Assembly: GCF_017812015.1 (NCBI RefSeq)
Contig: NZ_JADQTN010000001.1
Coordinates: 2,024,501 to 2,088,500 of the forward strand
From: Pontixanthobacter sp. CEM42
GTDB taxonomy: Bacteria; Pseudomonadota; Alphaproteobacteria; Sphingomonadales; Sphingomonadaceae
DNA: 64,000 bases
Direction: 5' to 3'
In this document: positions 7,984 through 17,653 of the stretch, piece after piece
How positions within the stretch are numbered: the first letter of the stretch is position 1
How the letters are laid out: each line of letters starts with the position of its first letter
The notes under the pieces: generated by a model
What the model saw: only the letters and a program-made list of their open reading frames with translations
What the model was told of the DNA's origin: nothing
Database searches by the model: none
Program-made: the position numbers and the translations under genes

Positions 7984-9231
7984 ATGGATTTCCGCGCTTG
8001 GCAGCGGGCCGCTGGCCCGGGAATAATATTCTCCGGCGCTGCAATCGGCGTGTCTCATCTCGTTCAATCCACCAGAGCCGGCGCGATGTTCGGGCTGGCG
8101 CTGGTTGGCGTGATCATCCTGATAAATTTGCTCAAATACCCAGCCTTCCGGTTCGGTATGGATTATGCGCACGCCACGCGTAAGACACTAATCGGCGGCT
8201 ATCGCGAACTTGCGCCTTGGTTGGTGTTGCTGGTTGCTGCGATGGCTTTGTCCGTTTCTCCAATCGGCCTCGCTGCGGTCAGCGCGACAACAGCAGCGAT
8301 CCTTGCGGCCCTCACTGGCGTCGAGCTGCCATTCCTCGCTCTGGTAGTGATCGTTATTGGGGCAACAATCCTGATGCTGCTCGTTGGCGGATATGGCTGG
8401 CTCGACCACCTGAGCAAATTTCTGATAGCGTTTCTTTCGCTTGCGACAGTTACGGCCGCCGCGCTCGCGTTACCCCGCGTAAACTGGGCAAGCGCGGTAA
8501 GTTTTGAATGGACGATGGACCCGCTCGCGCTGCTGTTCGTCGTTGCACTTGCCGGCTTTATGCCAAGTGCTATCGGCCAGTCGGTCGATATCTCCATTTG
8601 GACGCTCAAGTCACAAGAGGACGAGGCGGACAGTGATCGACTGCCAATGGGCACCATGCGGAATGGCTTTCTCTCCGCCTATGCGCTGACAACCTTTCTA
8701 GCGATCTGCTTTTGCATCATGGGCGCCGGCGTCATGCATTCGGGCGGCGTTACTCCGGAAAGCGGAGCCGCAGAACTCGCAACTCAGATCATCAATCTCT
8801 ACAAGGAAACTCTCGGTCCGATCCCGGCCTATCTGGCGGCGATTGCAGCATTTTGCGTTATGGTCACGACGATGGTCGCATCGTTCGACGGAGCCGCACG
8901 CGGAATTGGCGCGCTTTATCAAGAATATCAGGGCAATGTCGGTGGTAGGGCCAGCAACCGCCAATATGCTTTCTTTCTTGTACTGTTGGCAGTTCTCTGT
9001 GTCGGAGCGCTAATCGCGATGAAGGACAATTTTGCCGACTTCATCGATCTCGTCACCTCAATCTTCTTCGTTCTTACCCCCGGAACCGCGCTGCTCAACC
9101 ATCTCGTAATCACACGCTGCGAAATGCCGGAAGAGCATCGCCCCAGCAGAGCGATGCGATTGCTTAGCCTGACCGGCATAGTGGTTATGACCGCGATGTC
9201 GGTAATGTTCTTCGTGCTAAAGGCTGGTTGA
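7984..9231 (+). CDS. NRAMP-like membrane transporter lacking canonical metal motifs
   Basis: The 415-residue protein has about eleven hydrophobic helices. Its opening GPGIIFSGAAIGVSHLVQS resembles TM1 of the NRAMP divalent-metal transporters, and the rest fits the LeuT-like fold of that family. In NRAMP proteins TM1 carries DPGN and TM6 carries a Met-Pro-His motif that bind the metal. Here the TM1 position reads GAAIGVSH and TM6 reads GFMPSAIGQS, so the substrate is probably not the usual Mn2+ or Fe2+. The start follows GGAGGGCAT; a longer in-frame start at 7942 overlaps the preceding gene and has no ribosome site. It is the last gene of the plus-strand run. Confidence 0.75.
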   Translation: MDFRAWQRAAGPGIIFSGAAIGVSHLVQSTRAGAMFGLALVGVIILINLLKYPAFRFGMDYAHATRKTLIGGYRELAPWLVLLVAAMALSVSPIGLAAVSATTAAILAALTGVELPFLALVVIVIGATILMLLVGGYGWLDHLSKFLIAFLSLATVTAAALALPRVNWASAVSFEWTMDPLALLFVVALAGFMPSAIGQSVDISIWTLKSQEDEADSDRLPMGTMRNGFLSAYALTTFLAICFCIMGAGVMHSGGVTPESGAAELATQIINLYKETLGPIPAYLAAIAAFCVMVTTMVASFDGAARGIGALYQEYQGNVGGRASNRQYAFFLVLLAVLCVGALIAMKDNFADFIDLVTSIFFVLTPGTALLNHLVITRCEMPEEHRPSRAMRLLSLTGIVVMTAMSVMFFVLKAG

Positions 9232-9269
9232 ACGCATATTGCCAAAGGGTAGTCCAGCGTGAGCGAACA

Positions 9270-9557
9270 TCAGCTAGCATTGAAAACCGCAAATGCGCCG
9301 AAGCCACCGAAACAAGCATAGGCGAACCAGAAGTTAAGCCGCAGCTTTCGAAACGCGCGATCAATTTCTTTATCGGCAAGATCTCTGTAGCTCCCGCTAC
9401 GCAACATTTTCGTCAGATCAGCAAAGGGATCGTTCCATGGATTGTCCGGTGCTGGGCGTATTCCATGCCGTGAATGCAGCAAATCTCTAAGCCGGTCTTG
9501 GGTAAGCCAGAGAGAAATCGCGGCAGCCATCGGAAAAGCGAACGCTATCAAATACAC
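9270..9557 (-). CDS. Small membrane protein of unknown function
   Basis: The 95-residue product starts with GTG and has two hydrophobic segments (about residues 2-17 and 73-92) flanking a charged segment rich in Arg and Asp. It starts 10 bases after the stop of the large decaheme/LVIVD gene on the same strand and is therefore probably the last cistron of that operon. The ribosome site is weak. I recognise no family. It could be an accessory subunit or assembly factor, or a spurious frame; position and membrane topology favour a real gene. Confidence 0.45.
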   Translation of the reverse strand: MYLIAFAFPMAAAISLWLTQDRLRDLLHSRHGIRPAPDNPWNDPFADLTKMLRSGSYRDLADKEIDRAFRKLRLNFWFAYACFGGFGAFAVFNAS

Positions 9558-9566
9558 AGAGCAAAC

Positions 9567-12500
9567 CTACTGCCCCATCGCCGGTTCTTCGCGGCTGAAG
9601 CGACGTCCGATCCACGCCCGCATATCTGGCTCGTCCCTCACCTTCCACGGCGCGCCGCCGCCGGTCAGGAACAGCCGTTCCATCTCCTCGCGGGTGAATG
9701 GGCGGGAGCCTAAGCGGCCGAAGACGGCCATCTGTCCGCCGGTTTCATCCACCGCACGGTCACGGTCGAGGCCTTTGGAGAGCGATATCGCAGGCGACTT
9801 GGTCTTCGCCCATGCGACCAGTTCGGGCATCGGCGCTGGACTGAAGCCGTAGAAATTGGGCTGGCTGTCAGGCGATGTCAGTTGCAGTACTTTCATCCCG
9901 TTCACCCCGTCTGCAACATAGGCGAACAGGGACGCATTGGTTGATCCGACGATCACATCCTCGGCATCATTCAGCGTGCCGCCAAGCGTTTCCTTTTTGT
10001 AGATTTTCGGTGCCATCGGCTTGGTGATGTCAACGATCACCAGACCATCCTGTTTCGCCGCGACATAGGCGTAAGTCCGCGCGAGATAGACACGTTGGGC
10101 ATTGGCCAGCTGTACAGTGCCTTCGGGTCGCAGTACCGGATTGCGCAGATTGGTGACGTCGAAAAGCTTCACGCCCTCTGCATCGGTCACCCACAGATAG
10201 CGGAACTGGATTGCCGATGCGCGCGCATCATTCATCTCGCGAACTGCGGCAATTTGCGGGTTTTTCGGATCTGCCAGATCAACCACAACCAGCCCCCGAT
10301 CCGACGTGATATAGGCAATCTCGCCCGCCAGATGCACATGTCGCGCTCCAGTAAGAACCCCGCCTTCATTCCATGCTTTCGAGCCATCGGCGAATTGTAG
10401 GCGGCTAAGCTTGTTGTTGCGGAATTCGCCATCAGCCATGGTGTTGACGTTGACGAGGATCAGGCCCTCCACTGCGTCGGTCACCACCGCATATTCATAA
10501 ATCGGCAGGAACGGCTGTTCCTCATTCATTGCGCGCATCTGCTCGGTATTGCGCAGCGGATTGATCGGCTGATTGGTCGCGAGCGCCATGCAAGTCGCGT
10601 TGGTGCTGCTCACATGTGTGTCATGGCCAAGGCTGCTGAACGGCGCAGTGATGATCCGTTCCGAAATACCCTTATTGCCAATGGAGGCGATGTCATAGAC
10701 ACGGAAGCCGCCTTTGCCCTCTGCCACGAACATATACTCGCCGCGCATCTGCAAGCAGCCGACACGATCGCTGGTGCCCTCATGCACATTGGCGAATTCT
10801 TCGAACGGTTTGGTTTCGCCGGAAAGGTCCTCATCGAAAGCTTCCCCGCGCACCCAATCTTTTAGCTCGCGCCCATTATCGTCGACGAATTGCTTGTAAT
10901 AATCAGGATAAGCATATTTGTGCAGATAGGACCCGAGCACAGCTTGCGGTTCGTCCCATTCGGTCACGCGTACAGCCTCGAACCCGCCTTCAAGGCCAGT
11001 CCACGCATTCATCCCGACGAAGTTCACATAGTTCGTACCGAGCAGCAGCAGCTGCGACATAATCGCATTGTTATCCTCTGCCTCGGCCAAGTGACAATCG
11101 GAGCATTGCTTGGTCTCTGTCATCCGTACCGTATGCGGGAAATGCGGTGCGAAGGCTTGCGAACTGAACCCGATGGCAGAGATTGGCGGCTGCTGCACAT
11201 AGATGCGCTCACGGTTGATATTGGTCGATGACAGCACCAGCGCCGAAGTCGAACGAACCGGCGCAACCTGATTGCCTTTGGTGGTCTGGTGCTTGCCGAG
11301 TTGGAACATCTGGTCGCGCGCAACCTGCGGATTGTACGTCGCGAAATTCCGCGTCTCGCCATTCTCGTAATGGTGATCCTCAGTCTTCCAGTTGGCTTCA
11401 ATTGGCAAGTGACAGCCGCCACAACTGGTCGTCCAGCTCAGGTGGCAAGTGAAGCAGGCCATCTCCTCATCTTCGTGGGCGCGGTCACCTACCGTGATAC
11501 CTGTGCCAAATTCAAACTTGCCTGTTTCCGCGCCCGCTTTCGACATCAGCTTTGCGCGCGCCGATTTGGCATTGAAGTGGGGTGACGTGTTGTCGACGCT
11601 GTCTTTGGTCAGGCTGACTTTCCATTCGAGCGACGGATCGACGATGGAACGCTGTGTCAATGTGCGTTGGCCCAAATTATCATAAGTCCATTCGAAACGG
11701 CGCTTGCCATCGGGGTTTCGGAGCAGCGACAGATCGCTGCCCTTTGGCGGCGCAGCAGGGCCGCTGGTGCGGAGCGTTGGATAAGCGTCTGCCGTGCCAT
11801 GGCAGTCCTTACAGCCGATCTCGATGGCGTTTGCGACCTCGCCATAGATCATGCCGTTGCCATGACTGTCCTGCGCGTAGTGACAATCGGCGCATTGCAT
11901 TCCGACCTCGGCGTGAATGCTCATCAAATGCACAGCCTTGCCTGGGTTCACACCAGGTTCGACGAACTTGCCTTCGCCTTCCTTACGCCATTTCTCCGGA
12001 TCGTCATTGGCAACAATATTGCCGTCTTTGTCGAGCAGATTGCCCTCGCGGTCGCGCTTGAAGATGCCACGGAAATTCCACCCGTGGCCATGATAGTCGG
12101 CGAATTGCGTGTCTTTCAGATCCTTGTTCAGATCATACAGGTTACGCGTGAAATCGAGATCAGCCCATTTGCCTTTGGGAGACGCTCCCTCGGGATTGCG
12201 TTCCAAAACTTTGTGCACTTCCTCGGCGGTCGGATATTTCTGCTTCTCCGGCCACATCGCTGGCGCGTCGGATTCGTAATCCCACATCGTGTAGCCGAGA
12301 TAGGAATTCAGGAAGATATTGGGCTGGTGCATGTGGCAATTCATGCACTGCGCTGTTGGGATGGAGCGCGTGAAGACATGCTGGAGAGGGTGCCCCTTCT
12401 CTTTCACCGGCGGTTTCTCTTTATGACTATCGCCCGGCTGTTTTACGCCAGCATGGCCATCGTCTTTACCGCCATGACCATACTCGTCGTGCCCGGGTTC

Positions 12501-13634
12501 CATCTTGTTCGCAATGGTCGGATCGACGGTAATTGTCTGCCCGTCGCGCCCGTATTTAGCGTAGATCGAGCTGTGACGCGGTTCGCGGTCATTGGCGTAA
12601 ACCACATGGCATGATGCGCAGCCTGAATGGCGGTAGTCGCCAGGTTGATCGTTAGTGCCCATGAACCACATAAACGGATCGTTGAGGCGCGTTTTGTGGA
12701 TGTTGAGCACCGGAATTGCCACGCGCAGGCCAGTGCCCATGCCGCGATTGGACTGCTTCAGATCAGGCCGTCCGGGCTCTTCGAGGCGCTGGATAGAGCC
12801 TGTCGGGTTGGGCAAGCCAATCTCGGGGAATTGCGAGTTGATCGTGCGCCCGCCGCGTTCGAACACCCGGAACACATCACCCGGCGGGATCACTTGCCAT
12901 GTCGGCAGAGGGTAGAGTTCGGCGAGCGCACCGCGCTTCTTCTGGTTCTCAGTCAGAGTACCCGGAGGCGCGCCGGGTGAAACCAGTTTCGCTGGCTTAC
13001 CATCGCGGGTGAACGCCTCTCCAAAGATGTAGTTCTTATAAGGTGCGATACCATTATTATAGGACGCCCCGCCCCACAGCATTGCGCCAGTTGCCATGAG
13101 CGAACGCTCGCCTGCCTCAATCACATCCAAGTGACACGAACCGCACGCTTCGCGCGCCACGCGGTAATCGCTGGGGTTCACGAATTTGACGAACTCGGGC
13201 GATTCCTTGTTGAGCAGCGTATATGTGCGCTTCGGGTTGGCCGATGACGGATAGTGCCAGCTGCTGGGGTATTTCGGTAGGACATGCGCTTTTTCGCGCG
13301 CCGCTACGTAAGCCGGATCGTCATGGTCCAGCTCGCTATTACCTTGCACTTTCGGGTTGCCCCCATGGCAATCGACACAGCCAAGCCGAACCGCAGGAGT
13401 GGTGTGCATTGTGGGGGCGTCAGTCTGCGTATGGCAGGAATAGCAACCATCCGACTTCGCCATCATCTCTTCGAGCGTCTGCTGCGCGGGTGCAGGCGCG
13501 GCAAGCACTGCGCTATAGTCACGATTGACCGGCTTCTCGCCCGATGCCGCCTGCGTTTGATTGCCGCCAAACAGCATCGCAATCCCGGCCATCAGGAAAG
13601 CGGACATCAAGGTCAAAAGGCGGATCATACGCAT
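9567..13634 (-). CDS. Giant decaheme cytochrome c with C-terminal LVIVD repeats
   Basis: The 1355-residue secreted protein has a signal peptide (residues 1-30). The haem part carries ten CXXCH motifs with first cysteines at about residues 64, 86, 164, 339, 430, 581, 608, 727, 738 and 844. From about residue 960 to 1250 there are six repeats of the LVIVD type (for example GGFRVYDIAS, RGLVVVDLADPKNPQ, DGLVIVDITKPMAPK), which form a beta-propeller-like surface domain. Between residues 380 and 415 is a His/Gly/Lys-rich linker. The ATG overlaps the stop of the outer-membrane barrel gene upstream (ATGA). I infer a cell-surface or periplasmic multihaem electron carrier partnered with that barrel. 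A multihaem oxidoreductase with a catalytic haem is an alternative that motif counting cannot settle. Confidence 0.85.
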   Translation of the reverse strand: MRMIRLLTLMSAFLMAGIAMLFGGNQTQAASGEKPVNRDYSAVLAAPAPAQQTLEEMMAKSDGCYSCHTQTDAPTMHTTPAVRLGCVDCHGGNPKVQGNSELDHDDPAYVAAREKAHVLPKYPSSWHYPSSANPKRTYTLLNKESPEFVKFVNPSDYRVAREACGSCHLDVIEAGERSLMATGAMLWGGASYNNGIAPYKNYIFGEAFTRDGKPAKLVSPGAPPGTLTENQKKRGALAELYPLPTWQVIPPGDVFRVFERGGRTINSQFPEIGLPNPTGSIQRLEEPGRPDLKQSNRGMGTGLRVAIPVLNIHKTRLNDPFMWFMGTNDQPGDYRHSGCASCHVVYANDREPRHSSIYAKYGRDGQTITVDPTIANKMEPGHDEYGHGGKDDGHAGVKQPGDSHKEKPPVKEKGHPLQHVFTRSIPTAQCMNCHMHQPNIFLNSYLGYTMWDYESDAPAMWPEKQKYPTAEEVHKVLERNPEGASPKGKWADLDFTRNLYDLNKDLKDTQFADYHGHGWNFRGIFKRDREGNLLDKDGNIVANDDPEKWRKEGEGKFVEPGVNPGKAVHLMSIHAEVGMQCADCHYAQDSHGNGMIYGEVANAIEIGCKDCHGTADAYPTLRTSGPAAPPKGSDLSLLRNPDGKRRFEWTYDNLGQRTLTQRSIVDPSLEWKVSLTKDSVDNTSPHFNAKSARAKLMSKAGAETGKFEFGTGITVGDRAHEDEEMACFTCHLSWTTSCGGCHLPIEANWKTEDHHYENGETRNFATYNPQVARDQMFQLGKHQTTKGNQVAPVRSTSALVLSSTNINRERIYVQQPPISAIGFSSQAFAPHFPHTVRMTETKQCSDCHLAEAEDNNAIMSQLLLLGTNYVNFVGMNAWTGLEGGFEAVRVTEWDEPQAVLGSYLHKYAYPDYYKQFVDDNGRELKDWVRGEAFDEDLSGETKPFEEFANVHEGTSDRVGCLQMRGEYMFVAEGKGGFRVYDIASIGNKGISERIITAPFSSLGHDTHVSSTNATCMALATNQPINPLRNTEQMRAMNEEQPFLPIYEYAVVTDAVEGLILVNVNTMADGEFRNNKLSRLQFADGSKAWNEGGVLTGARHVHLAGEIAYITSDRGLVVVDLADPKNPQIAAVREMNDARASAIQFRYLWVTDAEGVKLFDVTNLRNPVLRPEGTVQLANAQRVYLARTYAYVAAKQDGLVIVDITKPMAPKIYKKETLGGTLNDAEDVIVGSTNASLFAYVADGVNGMKVLQLTSPDSQPNFYGFSPAPMPELVAWAKTKSPAISLSKGLDRDRAVDETGGQMAVFGRLGSRPFTREEMERLFLTGGGAPWKVRDEPDMRAWIGRRFSREEPAMGQ

Positions 13635-15658
13635 CAGTAAGTCAGGATCACATTTGCGAGCACAGAATAGTACGTTCCCGTATTGCCCAGATTGTCGAAC
13701 AGATCATCGAAGCCCTTGCCGGACACCAGCGCCGCACCGGAGAGGCGGAACACAACGTTCTGAATTGCACTGGGCCTCCAGATTGCAGCGGCAGAAAGGT
13801 CGAAACCAATCTCTTTGGGGATGCTGCCTTCGTTGCGTAGCGCTTCCAGCGAAGAGGTATTCTCGAACCATAAATGATTGGCGTTAGCGGAAAGGCGAAA
13901 CTCTGGCGTCAGATCAAAATCCGCACCGGCACCGACCAGCATCAGGCCCGGATTGTTGAAGTTTGATTGGCCCTGCTCTTTCGAGGGGCGCAGCGAATTC
14001 AGAAGACCATTACGATTGTTGACAGACACCGCGCGTCCGCCCCCGGCAAACGGGATGGTTTGACGTATCCAATAGGACGTATCAGCACCCGCGAAGATCG
14101 GGTTTTCGAACACCGCATCGTAGCCGCCCTCGACATCATCATAAGGATCGTCATCGCCGCTGGCATAGGCTCCCGACAGGCGGAAGCGTGCCCAGTCGCG
14201 GTCATAGCTCAGCTCTGCTGCAGCGAAAAAGGCCCGGATGTCGGCAGGGCGATCCGTGAAAAAGCTGTTCCGATCTTCGCCAAACACACCGTAAGCGCTC
14301 GCGGTGATGTTGATCCGGCCCACTCGCCCGTCGGCGTTATAGCCGACATAGAACGCATCATATTCGCGCCCTCGCAAATTGCCGAGCAAAGCGGGACGGA
14401 CCGGAAAACCATTATCGTCGATCTGGATATCGTCAGCTTCACGGTTGCGGTTGTAAGCGACGGTAATCTGGCTGGTCAGCGCCGGTATCAGGAAATCCTG
14501 CCGGTATGCGTTGGCGATAAACAGGAAGTCGTTACGCGGGGTCTGGGTAACGGCATTCAGGCCGCTATTGGTGTCTTTCTCCAATCGCCAGAAGGCCGCG
14601 ACATTATATTGGAAGCGGTTATTGTCGCGCGTACCAAAGAAGCGCAGACCCAGCTGCTGATCCTGAAACAGGAAACCGCGAAAATCGGCCTGAAACGGTT
14701 GGATGCCGATCCGGAAGCTGTCGAAATCATAGCGGTCGGATGTGTTGCGGATGTGATAGTCGAAAAACAGTTCCTGCACGCCGACGAAATAGTCAGTCCG
14801 GCTGCTGCCCTTGCTTGGTTCTACAAACAGCACGCGCTTCTCGGGCACATCGACATGGTTCACGTTGAACGCGAGCGTCGCGCGGTATTCCACGTCTGGA
14901 GGCTTATAAGCGGTGTTGCCTTTGAGCAGCGCAAAGCCGGTCAGGAAAGTCTGCGACAGGACCAAGCTGCCTTCATTGCCAAAAACATCGAGGCGATCCG
15001 GGTCTTCGGTAGTCTGCACGCCGACCGGGATCGGGAACGTGCGCGGTTCAACCACCGTATCGCTGATCACATTGGCGACGAAGAACCAGTCATCGCCATT
15101 AATCGGCAGCCATGGAACCTTCTCGCGATTAATCGGGCGATCACCTTTATAAGTGTTCTGGTTGTACGGGTCCCACCACTTCTCCTTCACCAGCCCGAGC
15201 GACTCAATCAGCCGCCAGCGGTCGGGGATCGGAAGTTGGTCGGTCGGGAACGCTTCGGGAGGCGGCGTGCGAAACGCGCCCTCATTGGTCTGATCGATCT
15301 TGTCGGGCAACTCGCCGGTCACACCGGGACGCCGCCGTCCATCGATCGATTCATTATCAACCGCCGGAGGTGCGGGCGGTTCGACCTCAATTTCGGGCTC
15401 TTCGACTGAATCAGGTCCTGTCTTGTGCGGAACTTGGCGTGTTTCAGCAGGCTGCGTTTGCATGCCAAGCGACAGTGTGCGGGCGCTCAGAGAACCAAAA
15501 GCTTCTGCGAAGCTCTTAGGGCGAACAGAAGTCATATCCGCTTTTTGAGTTACCGGAGCGAGATCGGAAAACACCTCGGCGAAGTCAGCCTGACTCGCAG
15601 GTTCCTCCGCAGGACCGGTTGCCTGCAAAATCAAAGGAAGAACGAAAGCGACGCTCAC
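13634..15658 (-). CDS. Outer-membrane beta-barrel protein
   Basis: The 674-residue product starts with GTG directly after the stop of the preceding gene. A short hydrophobic leader (residues 1-14) is followed by a Pro/Glu-rich segment of about 120 residues. The rest is dominated by alternating beta strands and aromatic girdle residues, and the chain ends in VLANVILTY, a terminal-aromatic strand typical of Bam-assembled barrels. I do not recognise a named porin family. The N-terminal CXXC found in MtrB-type barrels is absent. Being immediately upstream of and overlapping the giant decaheme gene, it is a candidate sheath or anchor for that cytochrome in the outer membrane, by analogy with porin-cytochrome conduits. 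The analogy is contextual, not sequence-based. Confidence 0.75.
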   Translation of the reverse strand: MSVAFVLPLILQATGPAEEPASQADFAEVFSDLAPVTQKADMTSVRPKSFAEAFGSLSARTLSLGMQTQPAETRQVPHKTGPDSVEEPEIEVEPPAPPAVDNESIDGRRRPGVTGELPDKIDQTNEGAFRTPPPEAFPTDQLPIPDRWRLIESLGLVKEKWWDPYNQNTYKGDRPINREKVPWLPINGDDWFFVANVISDTVVEPRTFPIPVGVQTTEDPDRLDVFGNEGSLVLSQTFLTGFALLKGNTAYKPPDVEYRATLAFNVNHVDVPEKRVLFVEPSKGSSRTDYFVGVQELFFDYHIRNTSDRYDFDSFRIGIQPFQADFRGFLFQDQQLGLRFFGTRDNNRFQYNVAAFWRLEKDTNSGLNAVTQTPRNDFLFIANAYRQDFLIPALTSQITVAYNRNREADDIQIDDNGFPVRPALLGNLRGREYDAFYVGYNADGRVGRINITASAYGVFGEDRNSFFTDRPADIRAFFAAAELSYDRDWARFRLSGAYASGDDDPYDDVEGGYDAVFENPIFAGADTSYWIRQTIPFAGGGRAVSVNNRNGLLNSLRPSKEQGQSNFNNPGLMLVGAGADFDLTPEFRLSANANHLWFENTSSLEALRNEGSIPKEIGFDLSAAAIWRPSAIQNVVFRLSGAALVSGKGFDDLFDNLGNTGTYYSVLANVILTY

Positions 15659-17653
15659 TTATAGACCCTCGCAGACATTCTGAGCGGGATCATCGAGGAA
15701 CGGCGCGAAGGGACAATTGACGTAGCGCAACCGGACCGATCCACCATTGATGTTCACCACAATCCGGTCTGCGCGAATGGCTGCCGGTGCATTGCTGATC
15801 CCGCCGACGCGCTGGCCAGCATTGTGCAGGCCAAGGAAGCTGACCATGTCATCCTGATCAATGCCATCACCCGAAACGCCGATCCCGCCGACCAGCTGAT
15901 TGCCGCGATAGACGGGCACCGATCCAGGGAATATCTGGATGCCATTGGCGATACGCTTCTGTCCGCCCGGGCCGTCCGGCACAAAGGTGCACTCATTGGC
16001 TGTATCGGGATTTGCGCCCTGCACGAAGCCGAGGTGCTGAACGATATTCACGGCGATCAAATCCGTTTGCAAGCCTACCGCAAAGGGGCTGAATGTGTTC
16101 GGGTCTTCTACCGAGAGCGGTCCCGCTATCGGGCCAACTTCACCATCAGGGAAATAAGGCCGCGACAGGTTCCCGCCTGAGCGATCCGCAAAAGCAAACG
16201 TGCCCGTAAGCGCATTGGCGTCATTCAGGAAATTGCGCACGCGCGGCACATAGGCAGGAACGTCCGCAACGCCCGGGAATATTGTCGTACCGAGCAATTG
16301 CTGCGCGGCCACGGCATTGGAGAAGAACGCAGCCGTGCGTGCTTTCTGCAGCGATACATCGGTTCCGAAAATCGGGCCATCGGGCGAGCGGACAATGCCC
16401 AGCACCTGCCCGTGCGTATCGACCAGACTAACAGTCGCCTGCATCCGGCTATCGAGCGGGCGGCGGATTTGCGCCCGAGAGCGGGAAAGCACCGCAAAGG
16501 CCTCTTCCAAAATCGCGCGCGATTCAGCGGCGCTGAGCGGCTGGGCCACGCTTGCCCCGTCAGTACCTGCACGGATCGGGAAACGTCCCGCGCCTGCCCC
16601 ATTGGTCAGGACATAGGCGTCTTGATTGGTGAATTCAGCGGCTGTGCTTTGCCGAATACCGGATGCTTCGGTGCCATAGGCAACGCCTTGCTGGATCATG
16701 CCATTGCTATAACCGGTCACAGCTACCAAGCCGCCAGCCGGTCCATTAATCGCACCAAAGCTGGTTTGTAACGGCGACAAGTCGCCAACCGCTACATCGG
16801 TGAAGCGCAGGCTGGTACCGTCTACAGTTATGCGGTCAGCGGCGATCTCTACCGGTGGAGCAAAGCCCTGAATACCTGCAAGCGCAATCGCCTCTTCGGC
16901 ATCCGCGTCACGGTCCAGAATATTACTGTCGAATCCGTAATCGCCATCACCGGCAATACCTATACCGCCAACGACGACGCCGTTCTTGTAAATTGGGAAG
17001 CCGCCCGGATCGGCAGCTAGACCAAGTGGCGAACGCTTTGGTCCGATGAATGCGCCCGCACCACCACCGCCAGTGAAGCGCGCATTGAGGTCCGAACATG
17101 GCAATTGACTGAACTGCACGCCGAACAATGGTCCGCTTTCCAAACCAACCGTGGTCGGCGCAGGTGGGAAGTGCTGCTGCACAATCTGGCTGGCAGTTCG
17201 GGTCGAGAAGGCATTGCCTCCACTAGAGAGATACGCGCCCGTAATCGCTTTTGCGATGGCTGCTGTGGTCGATGGGACATCTGCGCCTTGTAGACCGATG
17301 GGCATGGCCGTCGTGCCGCCAATTGTCTCGCTGCTGAGCGTCGTTACCGTCGGCGCGCCAGTCATTTGGAATACCCCAAGGACGTTTCCAACCCGGTCGG
17401 TCACTGCAATCGTTGAGGCGAGACCTCTTGCTTGCGCCTCTCCAACGGCCTGCGCCATGATCTGCTGGACTTCGCCCACGGCAAGAAACTCGGCAGCGGG
17501 ATCGGCGAACAAGCGCCCTTGCGGCGGAGGTGTGGGCGATGGCGCGGGTGTGCCACCGGTTGGCGGCGCGTTCTGGCCGCTATCACCGCCTCCACAAGCT
17601 GCGAGTGCAAGCGCACCAGCCAAACACCAATAGGTGCCGATCCTGCGCGCCAT
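15659..17653 (-). CDS. Lipoprotein with two HbpS/GlcG-like domains
   Basis: The 664-residue product has a lipoprotein signal (LALAAC, Cys at residue 20) followed by a Gly/Pro/Thr-rich linker. Two HbpS/GlcG-type units follow (about residues 55-290 and 385-640). Each has an alpha start (QIMAQAVGEAQARG and AILEEAFAVLSRSR), a strand pair of the form VTDRVGNVLGVF or LVDTHGQVLGIV, a KA-TAA-like helix and a final glycine motif (VVGGIGIAGDG, LVGGIGVSGDG). HbpS of Streptomyces binds haem and relatives bind small ligands. Within a multihaem cytochrome operon a haem-handling or redox-sensing role on the membrane is plausible. The ATG overlaps the upstream TAA by one base. Confidence 0.72.
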   Translation of the reverse strand: MARRIGTYWCLAGALALAACGGGDSGQNAPPTGGTPAPSPTPPPQGRLFADPAAEFLAVGEVQQIMAQAVGEAQARGLASTIAVTDRVGNVLGVFQMTGAPTVTTLSSETIGGTTAMPIGLQGADVPSTTAAIAKAITGAYLSSGGNAFSTRTASQIVQQHFPPAPTTVGLESGPLFGVQFSQLPCSDLNARFTGGGGAGAFIGPKRSPLGLAADPGGFPIYKNGVVVGGIGIAGDGDYGFDSNILDRDADAEEAIALAGIQGFAPPVEIAADRITVDGTSLRFTDVAVGDLSPLQTSFGAINGPAGGLVAVTGYSNGMIQQGVAYGTEASGIRQSTAAEFTNQDAYVLTNGAGAGRFPIRAGTDGASVAQPLSAAESRAILEEAFAVLSRSRAQIRRPLDSRMQATVSLVDTHGQVLGIVRSPDGPIFGTDVSLQKARTAAFFSNAVAAQQLLGTTIFPGVADVPAYVPRVRNFLNDANALTGTFAFADRSGGNLSRPYFPDGEVGPIAGPLSVEDPNTFSPFAVGLQTDLIAVNIVQHLGFVQGANPDTANECTFVPDGPGGQKRIANGIQIFPGSVPVYRGNQLVGGIGVSGDGIDQDDMVSFLGLHNAGQRVGGISNAPAAIRADRIVVNINGGSVRLRYVNCPFAPFLDDPAQNVCEGL

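Noticed and set aside
11667-12614. A 315-codon plus-strand frame
   Set aside because: It is antisense to the haem-motif part of the giant decaheme gene and arises from codon bias in that gene.
13967-15409. A 480-codon open frame on the plus strand
   Set aside because: It lies wholly antisense to the outer-membrane barrel gene, whose protein has a leader, beta-strand pattern and terminal aromatic. The plus-strand product has no recognisable motif and no ribosome site.
13634-15658. MtrB-type conduit barrel
   Set aside because: The N-terminal CXXC typical of MtrB is missing and no sequence similarity is evident; only the context suggests a conduit role, so no symbol was given.
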